Positions 42,584-51,595 are shown, numbered from the stretch's first letter. The stretch is 64,000 nucleotides of DNA from Saccharicrinis sp963667815 (GCA_963667815.1 OY764021.1); one strand, 5' to 3'. Numbers and translations: made by a program. The notes: generated by a model from the sequence alone, not told the origin.

Positions 42584-42640
42584 TTTAATTGCCACATTGA
42601 ACTCGCCGAAAAAACAATCATTCTCCTGAGTGAAAAAAAG
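42584..42640 (-). promoter_or_regulatory. conserved leader upstream of FadL gene
   Basis: The minus-strand blocks CAGGAGAATGATT, TTTTTTC, GAGTTC and TGGCAATT occur in the same order and spacing as upstream of thiolase (29446-29506). It ends about 14 bases before the ATG. The rest of the FadL-arsR gap to 42850 is AT-rich with no recognised element. Confidence 0.5.
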
Positions 42641-42856
42641 TTTCTCATGGCTCATTTCATAGATTTAAATTTTAATTATAGCTGATTCGAGTCTATTATT
42701 TATTAAACATCTAAAAATGTATATATAAATAATAACTAATATAGAAATATTTCTCTATATATAAGTATAAAAACGTTACAAAACGTTAAAAATATATTGT
42801 AATGATCAGATATATTGCTTTTTGAGTGTATCAGGTAAAGAATATTTTAAAGAAAT

Positions 42857-42886
42857 TTGAGAAATAAAGAGAAGTAATTATCTTTG
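42857..42886 (+). promoter_or_regulatory. Bacteroidota promoter of arsR
   Basis: TTG (42857-42859), a 19-base spacer, then TATCTTTG (42879-42886). This fits the Bacteroidota consensus TTG-N19-TAnnTTTG exactly. Confidence 0.8.
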
Positions 42887-42902
42887 TTCGTAATTTTACG
42901 AA
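42887..42902 (+). promoter_or_regulatory. ArsR operator 1
   Basis: TTCGTAATTTTACGAA is a 16-base near-perfect palindrome immediately downstream of the -7 box and 12 bases before the arsR ATG. It is placed to allow autorepression. Confidence 0.7.
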
Positions 42903-42914
42903 ATAAAATACTGA

Positions 42915-43217
42915 ATGAGTTTTAAATTAGAAATAGAAACTGTAAGACAACAGAAGTTAGCGCGATATGCCAAAGCCTTGGGACATCCGGTGCGTGTGTA
43001 TGTATTGGAGCTGTTATCAAAGCAATCGTGTTGTTATAGTGGAGATATCTCACAAGAGTTGCCGATTGCTAAATCTACGTTGTCGCAGCATTTAAAAGAA
43101 CTTAAAGATGCCGGACTAATTCAGGGAGAAATAGAAGCACCAAGGATTAAGTATTGTATTAATAAAGAAAACTGGGCAGAGGCTCAACTTTTATTTAAGG
43201 AGTTTTTGAAGATGTAA
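42915..43217 (+). CDS. arsR: ArsR-family transcriptional repressor
   Basis: 100 aa winged helix-turn-helix. ALGHPVRVYVLELL forms the first helices, AKSTLSQHLKELKDAGLI is the recognition helix region, and the wing is GEIEAPRIKYCI. A vicinal Cys pair (SCC at about residues 38-40) is a plausible metal or metalloid sensor. It has a perfect promoter with an overlapping operator, and a second, matching site lies before the next gene, indicating control of the cluster. Confidence 0.9.
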   Translation: MSFKLEIETVRQQKLARYAKALGHPVRVYVLELLSKQSCCYSGDISQELPIAKSTLSQHLKELKDAGLIQGEIEAPRIKYCINKENWAEAQLLFKEFLKM

Positions 43218-43235
43218 AAAAATTTAAGAATTTAG

Positions 43236-43251
43236 TTCGTAGATTTGCGAA
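43236..43251 (+). promoter_or_regulatory. ArsR operator 2
   Basis: TTCGTAGATTTGCGAA has the same 16-base geometry as operator 1 (TTCGYA facing TRCGAA), 72 bases before the thioredoxin-like gene. A third half-site, TTACGAA, follows at 43252-43258. Confidence 0.6.
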
Positions 43252-43307
43252 TTACGAATTGAATGGTGTTTAAATAAGGAGATCATTATTTATAAAAAAT
43301 TTAAGAT

Positions 43308-43544
43308 ATGGATATTAAAGTTTTAGGTACAGGATGTACCAAGTGTAAAAATTTAGAAAAAGCAACAAGAGAGGCTGTAGCAGAGTTAGGCGTTGAGGCA
43401 ACTGTTACTAAAGTTGAGGATATGCTAAAAATTATGGAGTTTGGAGTAATGACTACGCCAGCACTTGTAGTAGATGGTAAAGTAGTTTCTAAAGGAACTT
43501 TACTAAAAGTAGATGAGATCAAAAAATTATTAACCCAACAATAA
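43308..43544 (+). CDS. small thioredoxin-like redox protein
   Basis: 78 aa. Redox pair CTKC (about residues 10-13) in GTGCTKCKNLEK, and cis-Pro segment MTTPALVVDGKVVSKG. This is the redox-active disulfide protein 2 family, common next to ArsP-like permeases. It probably supplies electrons to the following ArsF/ArsG proteins or reduces a bound thiol-reactive compound (inference). 6 bases precede the next gene. Confidence 0.88.
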   Translation: MDIKVLGTGCTKCKNLEKATREAVAELGVEATVTKVEDMLKIMEFGVMTTPALVVDGKVVSKGTLLKVDEIKKLLTQQ

Positions 43545-43550
43545 AATATT

Positions 43551-44030
43551 ATGAATTTCATAAAAGTATCTTTATTAAGCCTAATTGCCGTAATTGCATT
43601 TAGTTGTAACTCATCTTCTCCAAAAACAGAATCTAAGGTAGAAGAAAAAGCTTGTGCTTCAGAGGGATGTTGTTCCGGATCATGCTGTGATAAAGCTAAT
43701 CAGGAAGTAGCTGTTGCTGATGATATTTCAGATTCAAAAGTACAGGTATATTATTTTCATGCGACACGTCGTTGTGCAACATGTCAGGCAGTTGAAGAAG
43801 TTACAAAAGAAACCATCGAACAAAATTTCTTAGATCAGGTTGGATTTGTATCTATCAACAGAGAGAATGAAACAGAATTGGCTGAGAAGTTTAAAGTTAG
43901 TGGTCAGACCTTATTAATTGTGAGTGGAGATAAGAAGATTGATCTAACCTCAGAGGCATTTTTAAATGCACGAACTAATCCTGAAAAGCTAACGCAAAAA
44001 ATTGTAGCTACTATTAATTCTTTACTATAA
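43551..44030 (+). CDS. arsF: ArsF-like thioredoxin-fold lipoprotein
   Basis: 159 aa. Lipoprotein signal AVIAFSCNSS (Cys19). A Cys-rich stretch CASEGCCSGSCCDK (about 35-48) is followed by a thioredoxin-like domain with CATC in YYFHATRRCATCQAVEE. This matches the protein family named as nitrophenyl compound nitroreductase subunit ArsF, whose name rests on gene context. Periplasmic, membrane-anchored. The Cys cluster could bind thiophilic metalloids (inference). It is 2 bases from the next gene. Confidence 0.78.
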   Translation: MNFIKVSLLSLIAVIAFSCNSSSPKTESKVEEKACASEGCCSGSCCDKANQEVAVADDISDSKVQVYYFHATRRCATCQAVEEVTKETIEQNFLDQVGFVSINRENETELAEKFKVSGQTLLIVSGDKKIDLTSEAFLNARTNPEKLTQKIVATINSLL

Positions 44031-44032
44031 CA

Positions 44033-44743
44033 ATGGAATTTCTTAATAGTCTTCTGGAAAATGCACAGGTCCCTTTTTTATCTGCCTTTATCTTAGGGCT
44101 GATGACTGCTATTAGTCCTTGTCCTATGGCTACTAATATTACTGCTATTGGTTTTATTAGTAAGGATATCGAAAACAGGAAAAAGGTGTTTTTAAATGGA
44201 ATTGTTTATACTGTAGGAAGAAGTATATCATACTCCATATTAGGATTGTTGTTTTATGTAGGCATTAGTCAGTTTACATTTGAAAGTGCCTTACAATTAT
44301 GGGGAGAAAGATTATTAGGACCATTATTAATAGTAATTGGCGTTTTTATGCTTGGAGTCGTAAATATTAATTTTCCAGGTTTATCAAAGCTTACAAATAA
44401 ATTAGAAGAGTCCTCAAAAAATAGCTTTTGGGGTGTTCTTTTACTTGGGATTGTATTTGCACTTGCATTCTGTCCTTATAGTGGTGTATTATATTTTGGA
44501 ATGCTGATTCCAATGACGGTAAGTAGTGTTAGTGGGTTGTATTTACCCTTTGTATTTGCCTTAGCCACAGGAATTCCGGTTATTATTTTTTCATGGATAT
44601 TAGCATTCAGTATCAATGCAGTTGGTGGAATTTATAATAAGATGAAATCTTTTGAGTATTGGTTTCGTAGGGTAGTGGCTGTGGTGTTTTTAATTGTAGG
44701 TATTTATTATTCCATTACCATTTTATTTGGTATTCAATTGTAG
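44033..44743 (+). CDS. arsG: ArsG-family (CcdA/DsbD-like) membrane protein
   Basis: 236 aa with six transmembrane segments. Motifs ISPCPMATN (about residues 27-35) and FCPYSGVLYFG are the paired Cys regions of the CcdA/DsbD core. In the arsenic-associated context it is called ArsG, an aromatic arsenical efflux permease candidate, but an electron-transfer role (like CcdA) to the ArsF-like protein fits the sequence at least as well. Confidence 0.82.
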   Translation: MEFLNSLLENAQVPFLSAFILGLMTAISPCPMATNITAIGFISKDIENRKKVFLNGIVYTVGRSISYSILGLLFYVGISQFTFESALQLWGERLLGPLLIVIGVFMLGVVNINFPGLSKLTNKLEESSKNSFWGVLLLGIVFALAFCPYSGVLYFGMLIPMTVSSVSGLYLPFVFALATGIPVIIFSWILAFSINAVGGIYNKMKSFEYWFRRVVAVVFLIVGIYYSITILFGIQL

Positions 44744-44773
44744 AAAAATCACACTTTCAATAGAATTAATTTT

Positions 44774-45817
44774 ATGATACAGAAAGTTATAGCAATAAAT
44801 AAAAGTAATAATGCCTGGGTTCTTCCCTTGTTAATGTTACCATTTTGGGTTTTGATTTATTGGAATTTGCAGCCAATGGCCGATTTCCTGACAGAATCAG
44901 TATTCAATTTAAAATCAGGAAGTCACCTTACAGAATCCATTCGATTTTTAATCTTTGAAGTTCCCAAAGTACTGCTTTTATTGGTGCTGATTATCTATTT
45001 TGTTGGAATCGTACGTACCTACTTTTCTCCTGAAAAAACAAGACGTCTTTTGGAAGGAAAATCCCTGTTTACAGGTAATATTCTGGCTTCATTGTTAGGT
45101 ATAGTAACACCTTTCTGTTCTTGTTCAGCCATTCCTTTGTTTCTTGGATTTGTAGAAGCTGGGATTCCAATTGGAGTTACATTTTCATTTTTAATAGCTG
45201 CACCAATGGTTAATGAGGTTGCTTTGGTTCTGTTGGTTGGATTATTTGGTGTTAAAGTCGCATTGATTTATGTGGTAACAGGATTGCTGGTGGCTATTTT
45301 ATCTGGATGGCTAATCGGAATGTTTAAACTGGAAAAGTATGTGGCTGACTGGGTATTTCAGGTTAAATCGGGACAAGGCGATTCTGAAGAGGAAAAGATC
45401 ACATTCACAGATAGAATCCATTCAGGTTATAAAGCAGTAAAGGAGATTGTTGGTAAGATTTGGATATACATAGTTTTAGGTGTGGCTGTGGGAGCCGGAG
45501 CTCATGGTTATGTACCGGAAGATTTTATGGGAGCTTTACTTGGTGACCAGAACTGGTATTCTGTACCGCTTGCCATTTTAATTGGTGTGCCGATGTATTC
45601 TAATGCAGCAGGTATTATTCCAATTGTTAGTGTTTTAATGGAGAAAGGCGTTTCTCTTGGAACAGCATTGGCTTTTATGATGTCAGTCATTGCTTTATCG
45701 CTTCCGGAAATTATTATCCTAAAAAAAGTATTAAAATGGCAGTTAATAGCCATTTTTGTAAGCATTGTAGCCATGGGTATTGTAATGGTTGGCTTTATAT
45801 TTAATTATCTGATGTAA
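44774..45817 (+). CDS. ArsP/SO_0444-type permease
   Basis: 347 aa with about nine transmembrane segments. The family motif TPFCSCSAIPLFLGFVEAGIP (split by a short loop) and PMYSNAAGIIPI mark the PF03773 permease family. ArsP exports trivalent organoarsenicals, and related proteins export Cu/Zn. The Cys pair in the FCSCS motif suits a soft-metal or metalloid substrate. Last gene of the ArsR-controlled cluster, followed by a terminator. Confidence 0.85.
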   Translation: MIQKVIAINKSNNAWVLPLLMLPFWVLIYWNLQPMADFLTESVFNLKSGSHLTESIRFLIFEVPKVLLLLVLIIYFVGIVRTYFSPEKTRRLLEGKSLFTGNILASLLGIVTPFCSCSAIPLFLGFVEAGIPIGVTFSFLIAAPMVNEVALVLLVGLFGVKVALIYVVTGLLVAILSGWLIGMFKLEKYVADWVFQVKSGQGDSEEEKITFTDRIHSGYKAVKEIVGKIWIYIVLGVAVGAGAHGYVPEDFMGALLGDQNWYSVPLAILIGVPMYSNAAGIIPIVSVLMEKGVSLGTALAFMMSVIALSLPEIIILKKVLKWQLIAIFVSIVAMGIVMVGFIFNYLM

Positions 45818-45841
45818 ACAATAGAAATCTTAATATACATA

Positions 45842-45873
45842 AATCCAAAATACAATCAGTGTTTTGGATTTTT
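45842..45873 (+). terminator. terminator of the ars-like cluster
   Basis: AATCCAAAA pairs with TTTTGGATT across an 11-base loop, followed by a T-run. It lies 25 bases after the permease stop. Confidence 0.8.
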
Positions 45874-45975
45874 TTATGTTTAACCTATAGGGGTTATAAT
45901 AGGTAATAAAAACGCTAACTGCATTATTATTATATTGAGAATATTCTTACTTTTGTGCGCTTAAAGAATAAAATC

Positions 45976-46758
45976 ATGACCCCGATAGTACATATCATAT
46001 ATTTTTCACCTACCAATACAACAAAAACAATTTTGGAAAAAATAGCAAAAGGTATTGGTGTAGATGAGGTTTCATATACAAATTTAACCAAAGATATTCA
46101 ATCAACAGAAGAGATTTCAGATCGTGTTGTTCTGTTTGGTGTTCCTGTATATAGAGGCAGAGTACCGATTGAAGCCAGTGAACAATTAAAAAAGATTAAG
46201 AGTAAAAACTCAAAAGCTGTATTGGTAGCTGTTTATGGAAACAGAGATTATGATGATGCACTCCTTGAACTGAAAGATATTACTGAAGAGCAAGGTTTTA
46301 AAACCATTGCTGCAGCTACTTTTATTGGAGAACATTCCTTTTCTACCGAACATTTCCCTATTGCAGTTAACAGACCTGATTCTAAAGATTTAGAAAGAGC
46401 AAAACGGTTCGGAAGGGAAATAAAGAATCTACTGGAGAGTAATTCAAATTCAGATAAGGCAATTGAAGTTCCCGGAAACAGGCCATATAAAGATTTAAGC
46501 ATTTTACCTGATGTAGCGCCTGTTACCGACGATCAAAAATGTGATAAGTGTGGTGCTTGCGTTGATGTTTGTCCTACCAATGCAATTTCAATAAATGATA
46601 CTATTAAAACGGATTCTACAGCGTGTATTTTATGTTGCGCTTGTGTAAAATTTTGTCCGAACGATGCACGATATAATGATAGTGATTTTGTACATACAGC
46701 AGCCACTAAGCTTTATACATATTGTTCGGAGCGTAAAGAGCCTGAGATTTTTATATAG
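45976..46758 (+). CDS. EFR1-type flavodoxin-ferredoxin protein
   Basis: 260 aa from the ATG at 45976 (MTPIVHIIYFSPT). The GTG seven codons earlier overlaps a TACTTTTG -7-like element and is rejected. N-terminal flavodoxin-like domain: FMN loop SPTNTTKT, YGNRDYDDAL. C-terminal two 4Fe-4S clusters, CDKCGACVDVCP (about 192-203) and CILCCACVKFCP (about 219-230). It is a soluble electron carrier of the EFR1 family. Partner enzymes are unknown. Confidence 0.88.
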   Translation: MTPIVHIIYFSPTNTTKTILEKIAKGIGVDEVSYTNLTKDIQSTEEISDRVVLFGVPVYRGRVPIEASEQLKKIKSKNSKAVLVAVYGNRDYDDALLELKDITEEQGFKTIAAATFIGEHSFSTEHFPIAVNRPDSKDLERAKRFGREIKNLLESNSNSDKAIEVPGNRPYKDLSILPDVAPVTDDQKCDKCGACVDVCPTNAISINDTIKTDSTACILCCACVKFCPNDARYNDSDFVHTAATKLYTYCSERKEPEIFI

Positions 46759-46901
46759 AGTACTATTGAGTTCGATCGTATTTTGTCAGAAAACGAATCT
46801 TATTGATATTGCGGTTTTGTTATAGCATGTTAACTTGCTCAATTCACAAATATTTTCCTGTACATTTGTAGGCTTTAAATTTTAATAAATCTCAAATATT
46901 T

Positions 46902-48035
46902 ATGCTTAAAGAGATTAGGAAAAATCCAATGTATTGGTATTTGCTATTATTAACTGTAGCAATAACTGCAGGTTTTCAGGCATGGCGAACTTTATTTAAT
47001 AATTTTGCGGTAGATGAGGTTGGAATCAATGGACTGGAGGTAGGAGTTATACAGTCAGTACGTGAAGTGCCTGGTTTTTTAGCCATGCTTGTCGTTTATT
47101 TGTTGCTGATCATTAAAGAGCATAAACTAGCTGCTGTAGGTACACTTGTTTTAGGAATAGGAGTTGCTGCAACTGGAATATTTCCCTCATTTTTAGGATT
47201 GGTTTTTACTACACTGATTATGTCATTGGGGTTTCATTATTTTGAGACTGTTAATCAGAGCCTTACTTTACAACATTTTTCATTACAACAAGCACCTGTT
47301 GTAATTGGTAGTATTAAAAGTTATGGTGCCTTAACTAATATTTGTGTAGGAGGAATCATTTGGTTGCTGTCGCAATACTTTGGTTTGTCTGATTTATTTA
47401 TAGGTTTTGGTATTGTTGTTATGTTGGTTGCATCTTTTGCTTTAACCAGAAAACCGATAAAAAAGGAACTGCCAGCGCAACAGAAAAAAATGGTCTTTAA
47501 AAAGAAGTATTGGCTTTTTTATGTCTTGAATTTTTTAAGTGGTGCGCGCCGACAAATATTTGTGGTATTTGCAGTTTTTATGCTGGTTGAAAAATATCAG
47601 TTTAAGATAGAAGGTGTTGCCATTTTGTTTGTGGCCAATAACATTATCAATTACTTTATGGCTCCTATTATTGCCAAGGGAATTAATAGATTTGGGGAAC
47701 GTGTTATTTTATCTGTTGAGTATATCTTTTTAATACTTATTTTTCTTTCATATGCATTTATTGAGGATAGAATCACAATGATAGTGCTGTATATTTCTAA
47801 TCATATTTTCTTTAGTGCATCCATGGCCATTAATACTTATTTTCAAAAGACAGGTGAACGTGAGGATATTGCACCTTCTATGGCTGTAGGATTTACAATC
47901 AATCATATCTCAGCTGTGGTTATACCTGTAATAGGAGGGGCATTATGGATGTTAAATTGGAGAATTCCATTTATAGCCGGAGCTGTCATTGCAGTTTTTT
48001 CTCTGTATTTTGCACAGAAAGTAAAAGTAAAATAA
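46902..48035 (+). CDS. MFS transporter
   Basis: 377 aa with about twelve transmembrane helices, all small-family MFS features: charged loops (KEHKLA, TRKPIKKELPAQQKK) and a central cytosolic loop at about 186-205 dividing two six-helix halves. The N-terminal WRTLFNNFAVDEVGINGLEVGVIQSVREVPGF is typical of a Bacteroidota/Firmicutes MFS subgroup of unknown substrate. It is 143 bases from the ferredoxin gene and has its own leader. Confidence 0.85.
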   Translation: MLKEIRKNPMYWYLLLLTVAITAGFQAWRTLFNNFAVDEVGINGLEVGVIQSVREVPGFLAMLVVYLLLIIKEHKLAAVGTLVLGIGVAATGIFPSFLGLVFTTLIMSLGFHYFETVNQSLTLQHFSLQQAPVVIGSIKSYGALTNICVGGIIWLLSQYFGLSDLFIGFGIVVMLVASFALTRKPIKKELPAQQKKMVFKKKYWLFYVLNFLSGARRQIFVVFAVFMLVEKYQFKIEGVAILFVANNIINYFMAPIIAKGINRFGERVILSVEYIFLILIFLSYAFIEDRITMIVLYISNHIFFSASMAINTYFQKTGEREDIAPSMAVGFTINHISAVVIPVIGGALWMLNWRIPFIAGAVIAVFSLYFAQKVKVK

Positions 48036-48046
48036 CAGAAACAAAA

Positions 48047-48072
48047 AAGGGCAGAAAATCATTTCTACCCTT
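48047..48072. terminator. bidirectional terminator
   Basis: AAGGGCAGAAA faces TTTCTACCCTT, a stem of ten matches with one mismatch, between the converging MFS and HMA genes. T-runs occur on both sides, longer on the minus strand. Confidence 0.65.
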
Positions 48073-48094
48073 CATTAAAATATTTTAGTATTTT

Positions 48095-48412
48095 TTATTT
48101 CTTTTTAGGCGCTTCTTTTTCTTTTACTGAAGCTTCGTAACCTAAATCTTCAAGTGCTTTTTGAATTTTCTCTGTTGAGTTTTTGTCTTCTTTGAAAGCT
48201 ACGGTAACTAATTTATTATCTAAATCAACAACAACTTTTTTAACTCCCTTTTCATAAGGAATATTCTTCATGATTTTTTCCTTACAAGCATGGCAGTCCA
48301 CAGAACAAGTATATGTTACTTCTTTAACTTCAGCTTTTTTATCCTTTGCAAAGGTTGTCGTTAAACCAATAAAAAGGATCATAATGGCAAATAATAATTT
48401 TAAATTCTTCAT
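48095..48412 (-). CDS. exported heavy-metal-associated (HMA) domain protein
   Basis: 105 aa. Signal peptide (about 1-22, ending TTFA). The HMA-like domain (about 33-95) has the unusual site CSVDCHACKEKI in place of GMTCxxC, with three Cys and a His, then the ferredoxin-like betaalphabeta pattern KVVVDLDNKLVTVAFKE and a Lys-rich tail. It probably binds Cu(I) or another soft metal in the periplasm. Next upstream on the same strand is a TonB receptor. Confidence 0.85.
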   Translation of the reverse strand: MKNLKLLFAIMILFIGLTTTFAKDKKAEVKEVTYTCSVDCHACKEKIMKNIPYEKGVKKVVVDLDNKLVTVAFKEDKNSTEKIQKALEDLGYEASVKEKEAPKKK

Positions 48413-48531
48413 AGTAATTTGTTTATAATGATTATACTTTTTAGCTAAAAGCAGTTGACTTATAGCTTTTTATTTTTTTTAATATCAAGGAAACTACTTT
48501 CTACTTAATCCTTGTTTCCTTTCTCCTTCAT

Positions 48532-50742
48532 TTATTCTTTACTTAAATTATATTTGATACCAACATATACCATTCCTCCATATAAAGGTCCATAAACACG
48601 TGAAGCATCAAACTGCTCTCCAAAAGGATTTTCCGGATCAATAATGGCATTGTCTTGAGTAAATTCATCAATATTTTCGCCGCCAACATAAAAGCTCCAG
48701 TTTCGGTAATTTTTAGTTACCTGAGCCATCAAAACCATATAGTTTTCTGATTCATCAGGTCGAGTGTTTTCTATTGAGTTATTTCCAGTAGATGGAAGTC
48801 GCTGTTTCCCATTAAACTGGGCTGTTAAATCGAACTGCCATTTGTCTAAATTTGTACGATACGATCCCGACAGAAGTCCTTTGTATTTATTTACAAAAGG
48901 AACATCGTTTTGTTGTCCACTAAAAGTACTTTGTACATCATTAATTCTATAAGCTGCAGTTAAATCAAAACGGTTAAATACTTCCATACTCGATTCAATT
49001 TGGAATATATTAGAATATGATTTTCCATCCAGATTATAGAAATGTACTTCCTGGCTATTTCTATCCAAATCAACAACCAATTGGTTTTCAAAATCAGTTC
49101 TGTAAAACTCTAAATTTACATTCAATGATTTTTCTCCCAAAGGAATTTCATTAACCATTGCTATTCCGTAGTTCCAGGCTTCTTCTTGCTTTATTTCTTC
49201 ATCGAAAATAAAAGATTTTGAACTGGCTAAATAATTTGAGTTTTCACTGATTGCATCAGGAGTTCTGTATCCTTTACCAGCGCTGGCTCTAAATGTGATA
49301 TGTTCTCCAGCATTGTATTTTGCATGTACTCTTGGTGTAATAAATCCATCATGTAAGCTACTGTAATCATATCTTAATCCAGCCATAAATGTAAATTTAT
49401 CACTTGGAATATAATTGTACTCAGCAAACACACCGGGAGTCGTTTCAGTGAATCCAACATTTTCTTTACTTCCGTTAAACACAGCATCGTTATTATCATA
49501 AACTAAGCTAGCTCCTGCATTGTAGGTATGTCTTGTATCACCAATGTACGATTGATAAATAATGTTGGCGTAAAAATTTTGCTGAGTTACATTAAATGTG
49601 TTATTGCCATAAAATGAGTTTCTGTCAAAGTAATTATAGGATACAATTGTTCCAAGGCTGGTAGAGGGTCTGTTAAAAATAAAACCATTTTTTGCAAAAG
49701 CATTCAATCGCTCCACATCAACATCAATTCCATAAAGTGTTTGTAATGCTTGACTTTTGTTGTGATCAAATCCTTTTTGTCCACCTTCTCTTTTTTCGTT
49801 TATATAAGAAAAGCCAAACTTGGAAGTGAATTTATCAGATCTATAATTCCATTGATTGATGATGTTTCCCATTTTAGCCAATGGTTTATCTAAAAAGCCA
49901 TCATCGTTCATATCCATCTCTCTGAAGTTTCCGCTACCTTGAACCATTAGTGAAGTAGACCATTTATCATTTAAATTAAATGCATGTCCAAAAGTTGCTT
50001 CTGTTTTCCCATCTTGGTTTCCATACAGATAAAAATGCATTTTTTCAGTTCCGGATGGCTCTTTAAGTTGGATGTTTATTTGACCGGTAATGGATTCATA
50101 CCCATTTTTTACAGCAGCAGAACCTTTTGATATTTGTATGCTTTCCATCCATGTTCCTGGCACATATTCCATTCCAAAAGCAGATTCTGCTCCCCGTAAA
50201 GAGGGAATATTAGCCATCGTTATTTGTGAGTATCTTCCGGATAATCCCAATAGTTGTATTTGTTTAACTCCGGAAACAGCATCAGCATAGGCTACATCAA
50301 CAGAAGCATTTGTTTCAAAACTTTCTGATAAGTTACAGCAAGCACATCTTTCCAACTCTTTTCCATTTACTTTTTGCACGTATAAAGGATTCATTTTTGA
50401 GATGGCTGTTGATGCAACTCTTTTGGCTACAACGACTTCTTGTAATTCAGCCCCTTGACTCATAAATACTTTCAGGGGGTTTTCATCAATTACCTTAATG
50501 GTGTCGTTTTGATATCCCACATAACTAAAAACCAAAAGGTTTTGTTGATTTACTGGATTTAGTTTAAACGCTCCGTTACTATCTGTTATTGTACCTACAG
50601 TAGTACCTGCCCAATAAACATTAACGCCGATAAGGGGAATCTGTTTTTTATCTTTTTTCTCGAGTACTTTCCCTTTTATATCACCAGCATAGGCTGAGAA
50701 TGAGAATAGTATCGAAAAAACTAAAATGTATAGTGATTTCAT
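48532..50742 (-). CDS. TonB-dependent outer-membrane receptor
   Basis: 736 aa. Signal peptide (ends SAYA), an N-terminal carboxypeptidase-like regulatory domain (about 22-95: GDIKGKVLEKKD...NGAFKLNP...FSYVGYQNDTIKV), plug (about 110-230) and a barrel ending YVGIKYNLSKE. The plug entry carries ERCACCNLSES, a Cys-rich motif that fits a thiophilic metal ligand. By context (HMA, HYC_CC_PP, Feo) a metal or metallophore is the likely cargo. Confidence 0.88.
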   Translation of the reverse strand: MKSLYILVFSILFSFSAYAGDIKGKVLEKKDKKQIPLIGVNVYWAGTTVGTITDSNGAFKLNPVNQQNLLVFSYVGYQNDTIKVIDENPLKVFMSQGAELQEVVVAKRVASTAISKMNPLYVQKVNGKELERCACCNLSESFETNASVDVAYADAVSGVKQIQLLGLSGRYSQITMANIPSLRGAESAFGMEYVPGTWMESIQISKGSAAVKNGYESITGQINIQLKEPSGTEKMHFYLYGNQDGKTEATFGHAFNLNDKWSTSLMVQGSGNFREMDMNDDGFLDKPLAKMGNIINQWNYRSDKFTSKFGFSYINEKREGGQKGFDHNKSQALQTLYGIDVDVERLNAFAKNGFIFNRPSTSLGTIVSYNYFDRNSFYGNNTFNVTQQNFYANIIYQSYIGDTRHTYNAGASLVYDNNDAVFNGSKENVGFTETTPGVFAEYNYIPSDKFTFMAGLRYDYSSLHDGFITPRVHAKYNAGEHITFRASAGKGYRTPDAISENSNYLASSKSFIFDEEIKQEEAWNYGIAMVNEIPLGEKSLNVNLEFYRTDFENQLVVDLDRNSQEVHFYNLDGKSYSNIFQIESSMEVFNRFDLTAAYRINDVQSTFSGQQNDVPFVNKYKGLLSGSYRTNLDKWQFDLTAQFNGKQRLPSTGNNSIENTRPDESENYMVLMAQVTKNYRNWSFYVGGENIDEFTQDNAIIDPENPFGEQFDASRVYGPLYGGMVYVGIKYNLSKE

Positions 50743-50836
50743 TACTTTAATAATCAGATATTTAATATTCTATTTTATTTGTAACCAAACTTCGTTATCA
50801 GATTTGAACGAATTCGGTTTTGTATTTAATAGAAAA

Positions 50837-51349
50837 TTAGCAGTCTAATTTTAAAGCTTGTTGCTGAGTTACAATATCTCTTCCTGTATAACTGTATTTT
50901 GGCGATTCAGGAGGTGAATCAAACAGTAAATTAAGAATAAGAGGATTAGTATCAAGAAGAACTAATACTTCTGTAAAAGGCTCAAATAAAAGTGATAATT
51001 GAGATGGTTTTGGCGATTTGAGCTGTTTAGTAGAGGTAAATGAAGTATTTAGTTTAATCGATTTATGAAATGTCTTATGTTGTTGGCAGCACTTGTGGTT
51101 ATCATAAAGCGCGTGATCATGATGATCTAAATCAGGACTACAACAATGATCATCATGAGGAATAAGGTCATCATGTAAAATTGCATTTTCTGCACATAAC
51201 TCTTCTGTTTCATCTATGTAAAAGGAATATAGAGTTTGATGTGCATGTTTGCAAAAATGATAAAAGAGCACAATTCCACTTGTACTTATTAAAAATAAGC
51301 ACAGAAGAAACATAGTGAGAATTTTTTTATAGGTCCCTTTTATTACCAT
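50837..51349 (-). CDS. HYC_CC_PP family His/Cys-rich protein
   Basis: 170 aa. An N-terminal membrane anchor (about 10-28) is followed directly by FYHFCKHAH (HYC-type motif). A His/Asp-rich region has HDDHCCSPDLDHHDHALYDNHKCCQQHK (two CC pairs, about 65-92), and a SPPESP (PP) segment lies near residue 145. The motif order HYC, CC, PP names this Bacteroidota family. Metal binding is implied by composition but unproven. It is 95 bases from the TonB receptor and same-strand. Confidence 0.82.
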   Translation of the reverse strand: MVIKGTYKKILTMFLLCLFLISTSGIVLFYHFCKHAHQTLYSFYIDETEELCAENAILHDDLIPHDDHCCSPDLDHHDHALYDNHKCCQQHKTFHKSIKLNTSFTSTKQLKSPKPSQLSLLFEPFTEVLVLLDTNPLILNLLFDSPPESPKYSYTGRDIVTQQQALKLDC

Positions 51350-51404
51350 TCTACAAATAAAAACAATATCAATTAAAAAATGTGTTAATTGTTTGTTAAA
51401 GGTT

Positions 51405-51593
51405 TTAACCTAGTTTTAATGATTTATGATCAATTTGTTTTAACAAACTTCTTTTGGCGCTGCAACCGCCGCAACCAGATGAACAACCACTCCCTTTATT
51501 ACGTGATGTATCATAAATAAGTTTTACTAATGAAAACAATGCATATACAAAAGCACCAACTACACTTAACCACATTAAAATCTCTTGTATCAT
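51405..51593 (-). CDS. FeoB-associated Cys-rich membrane protein
   Basis: 62 aa from the ATG at 51593, 2 bases after the feoB stop. The longer frame from 51683 lies in FeoB coding sequence. One transmembrane helix (about 5-26), then CSSGCGGCSAKRS with three Cys. The small Cys-rich Feo-associated protein probably supports iron transport at the inner face (inference). Translation is likely coupled with feoB. Confidence 0.85.
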   Translation of the reverse strand: MIQEILMWLSVVGAFVYALFSLVKLIYDTSRNKGSGCSSGCGGCSAKRSLLKQIDHKSLKLG

Positions 51594-51595
51594 AA

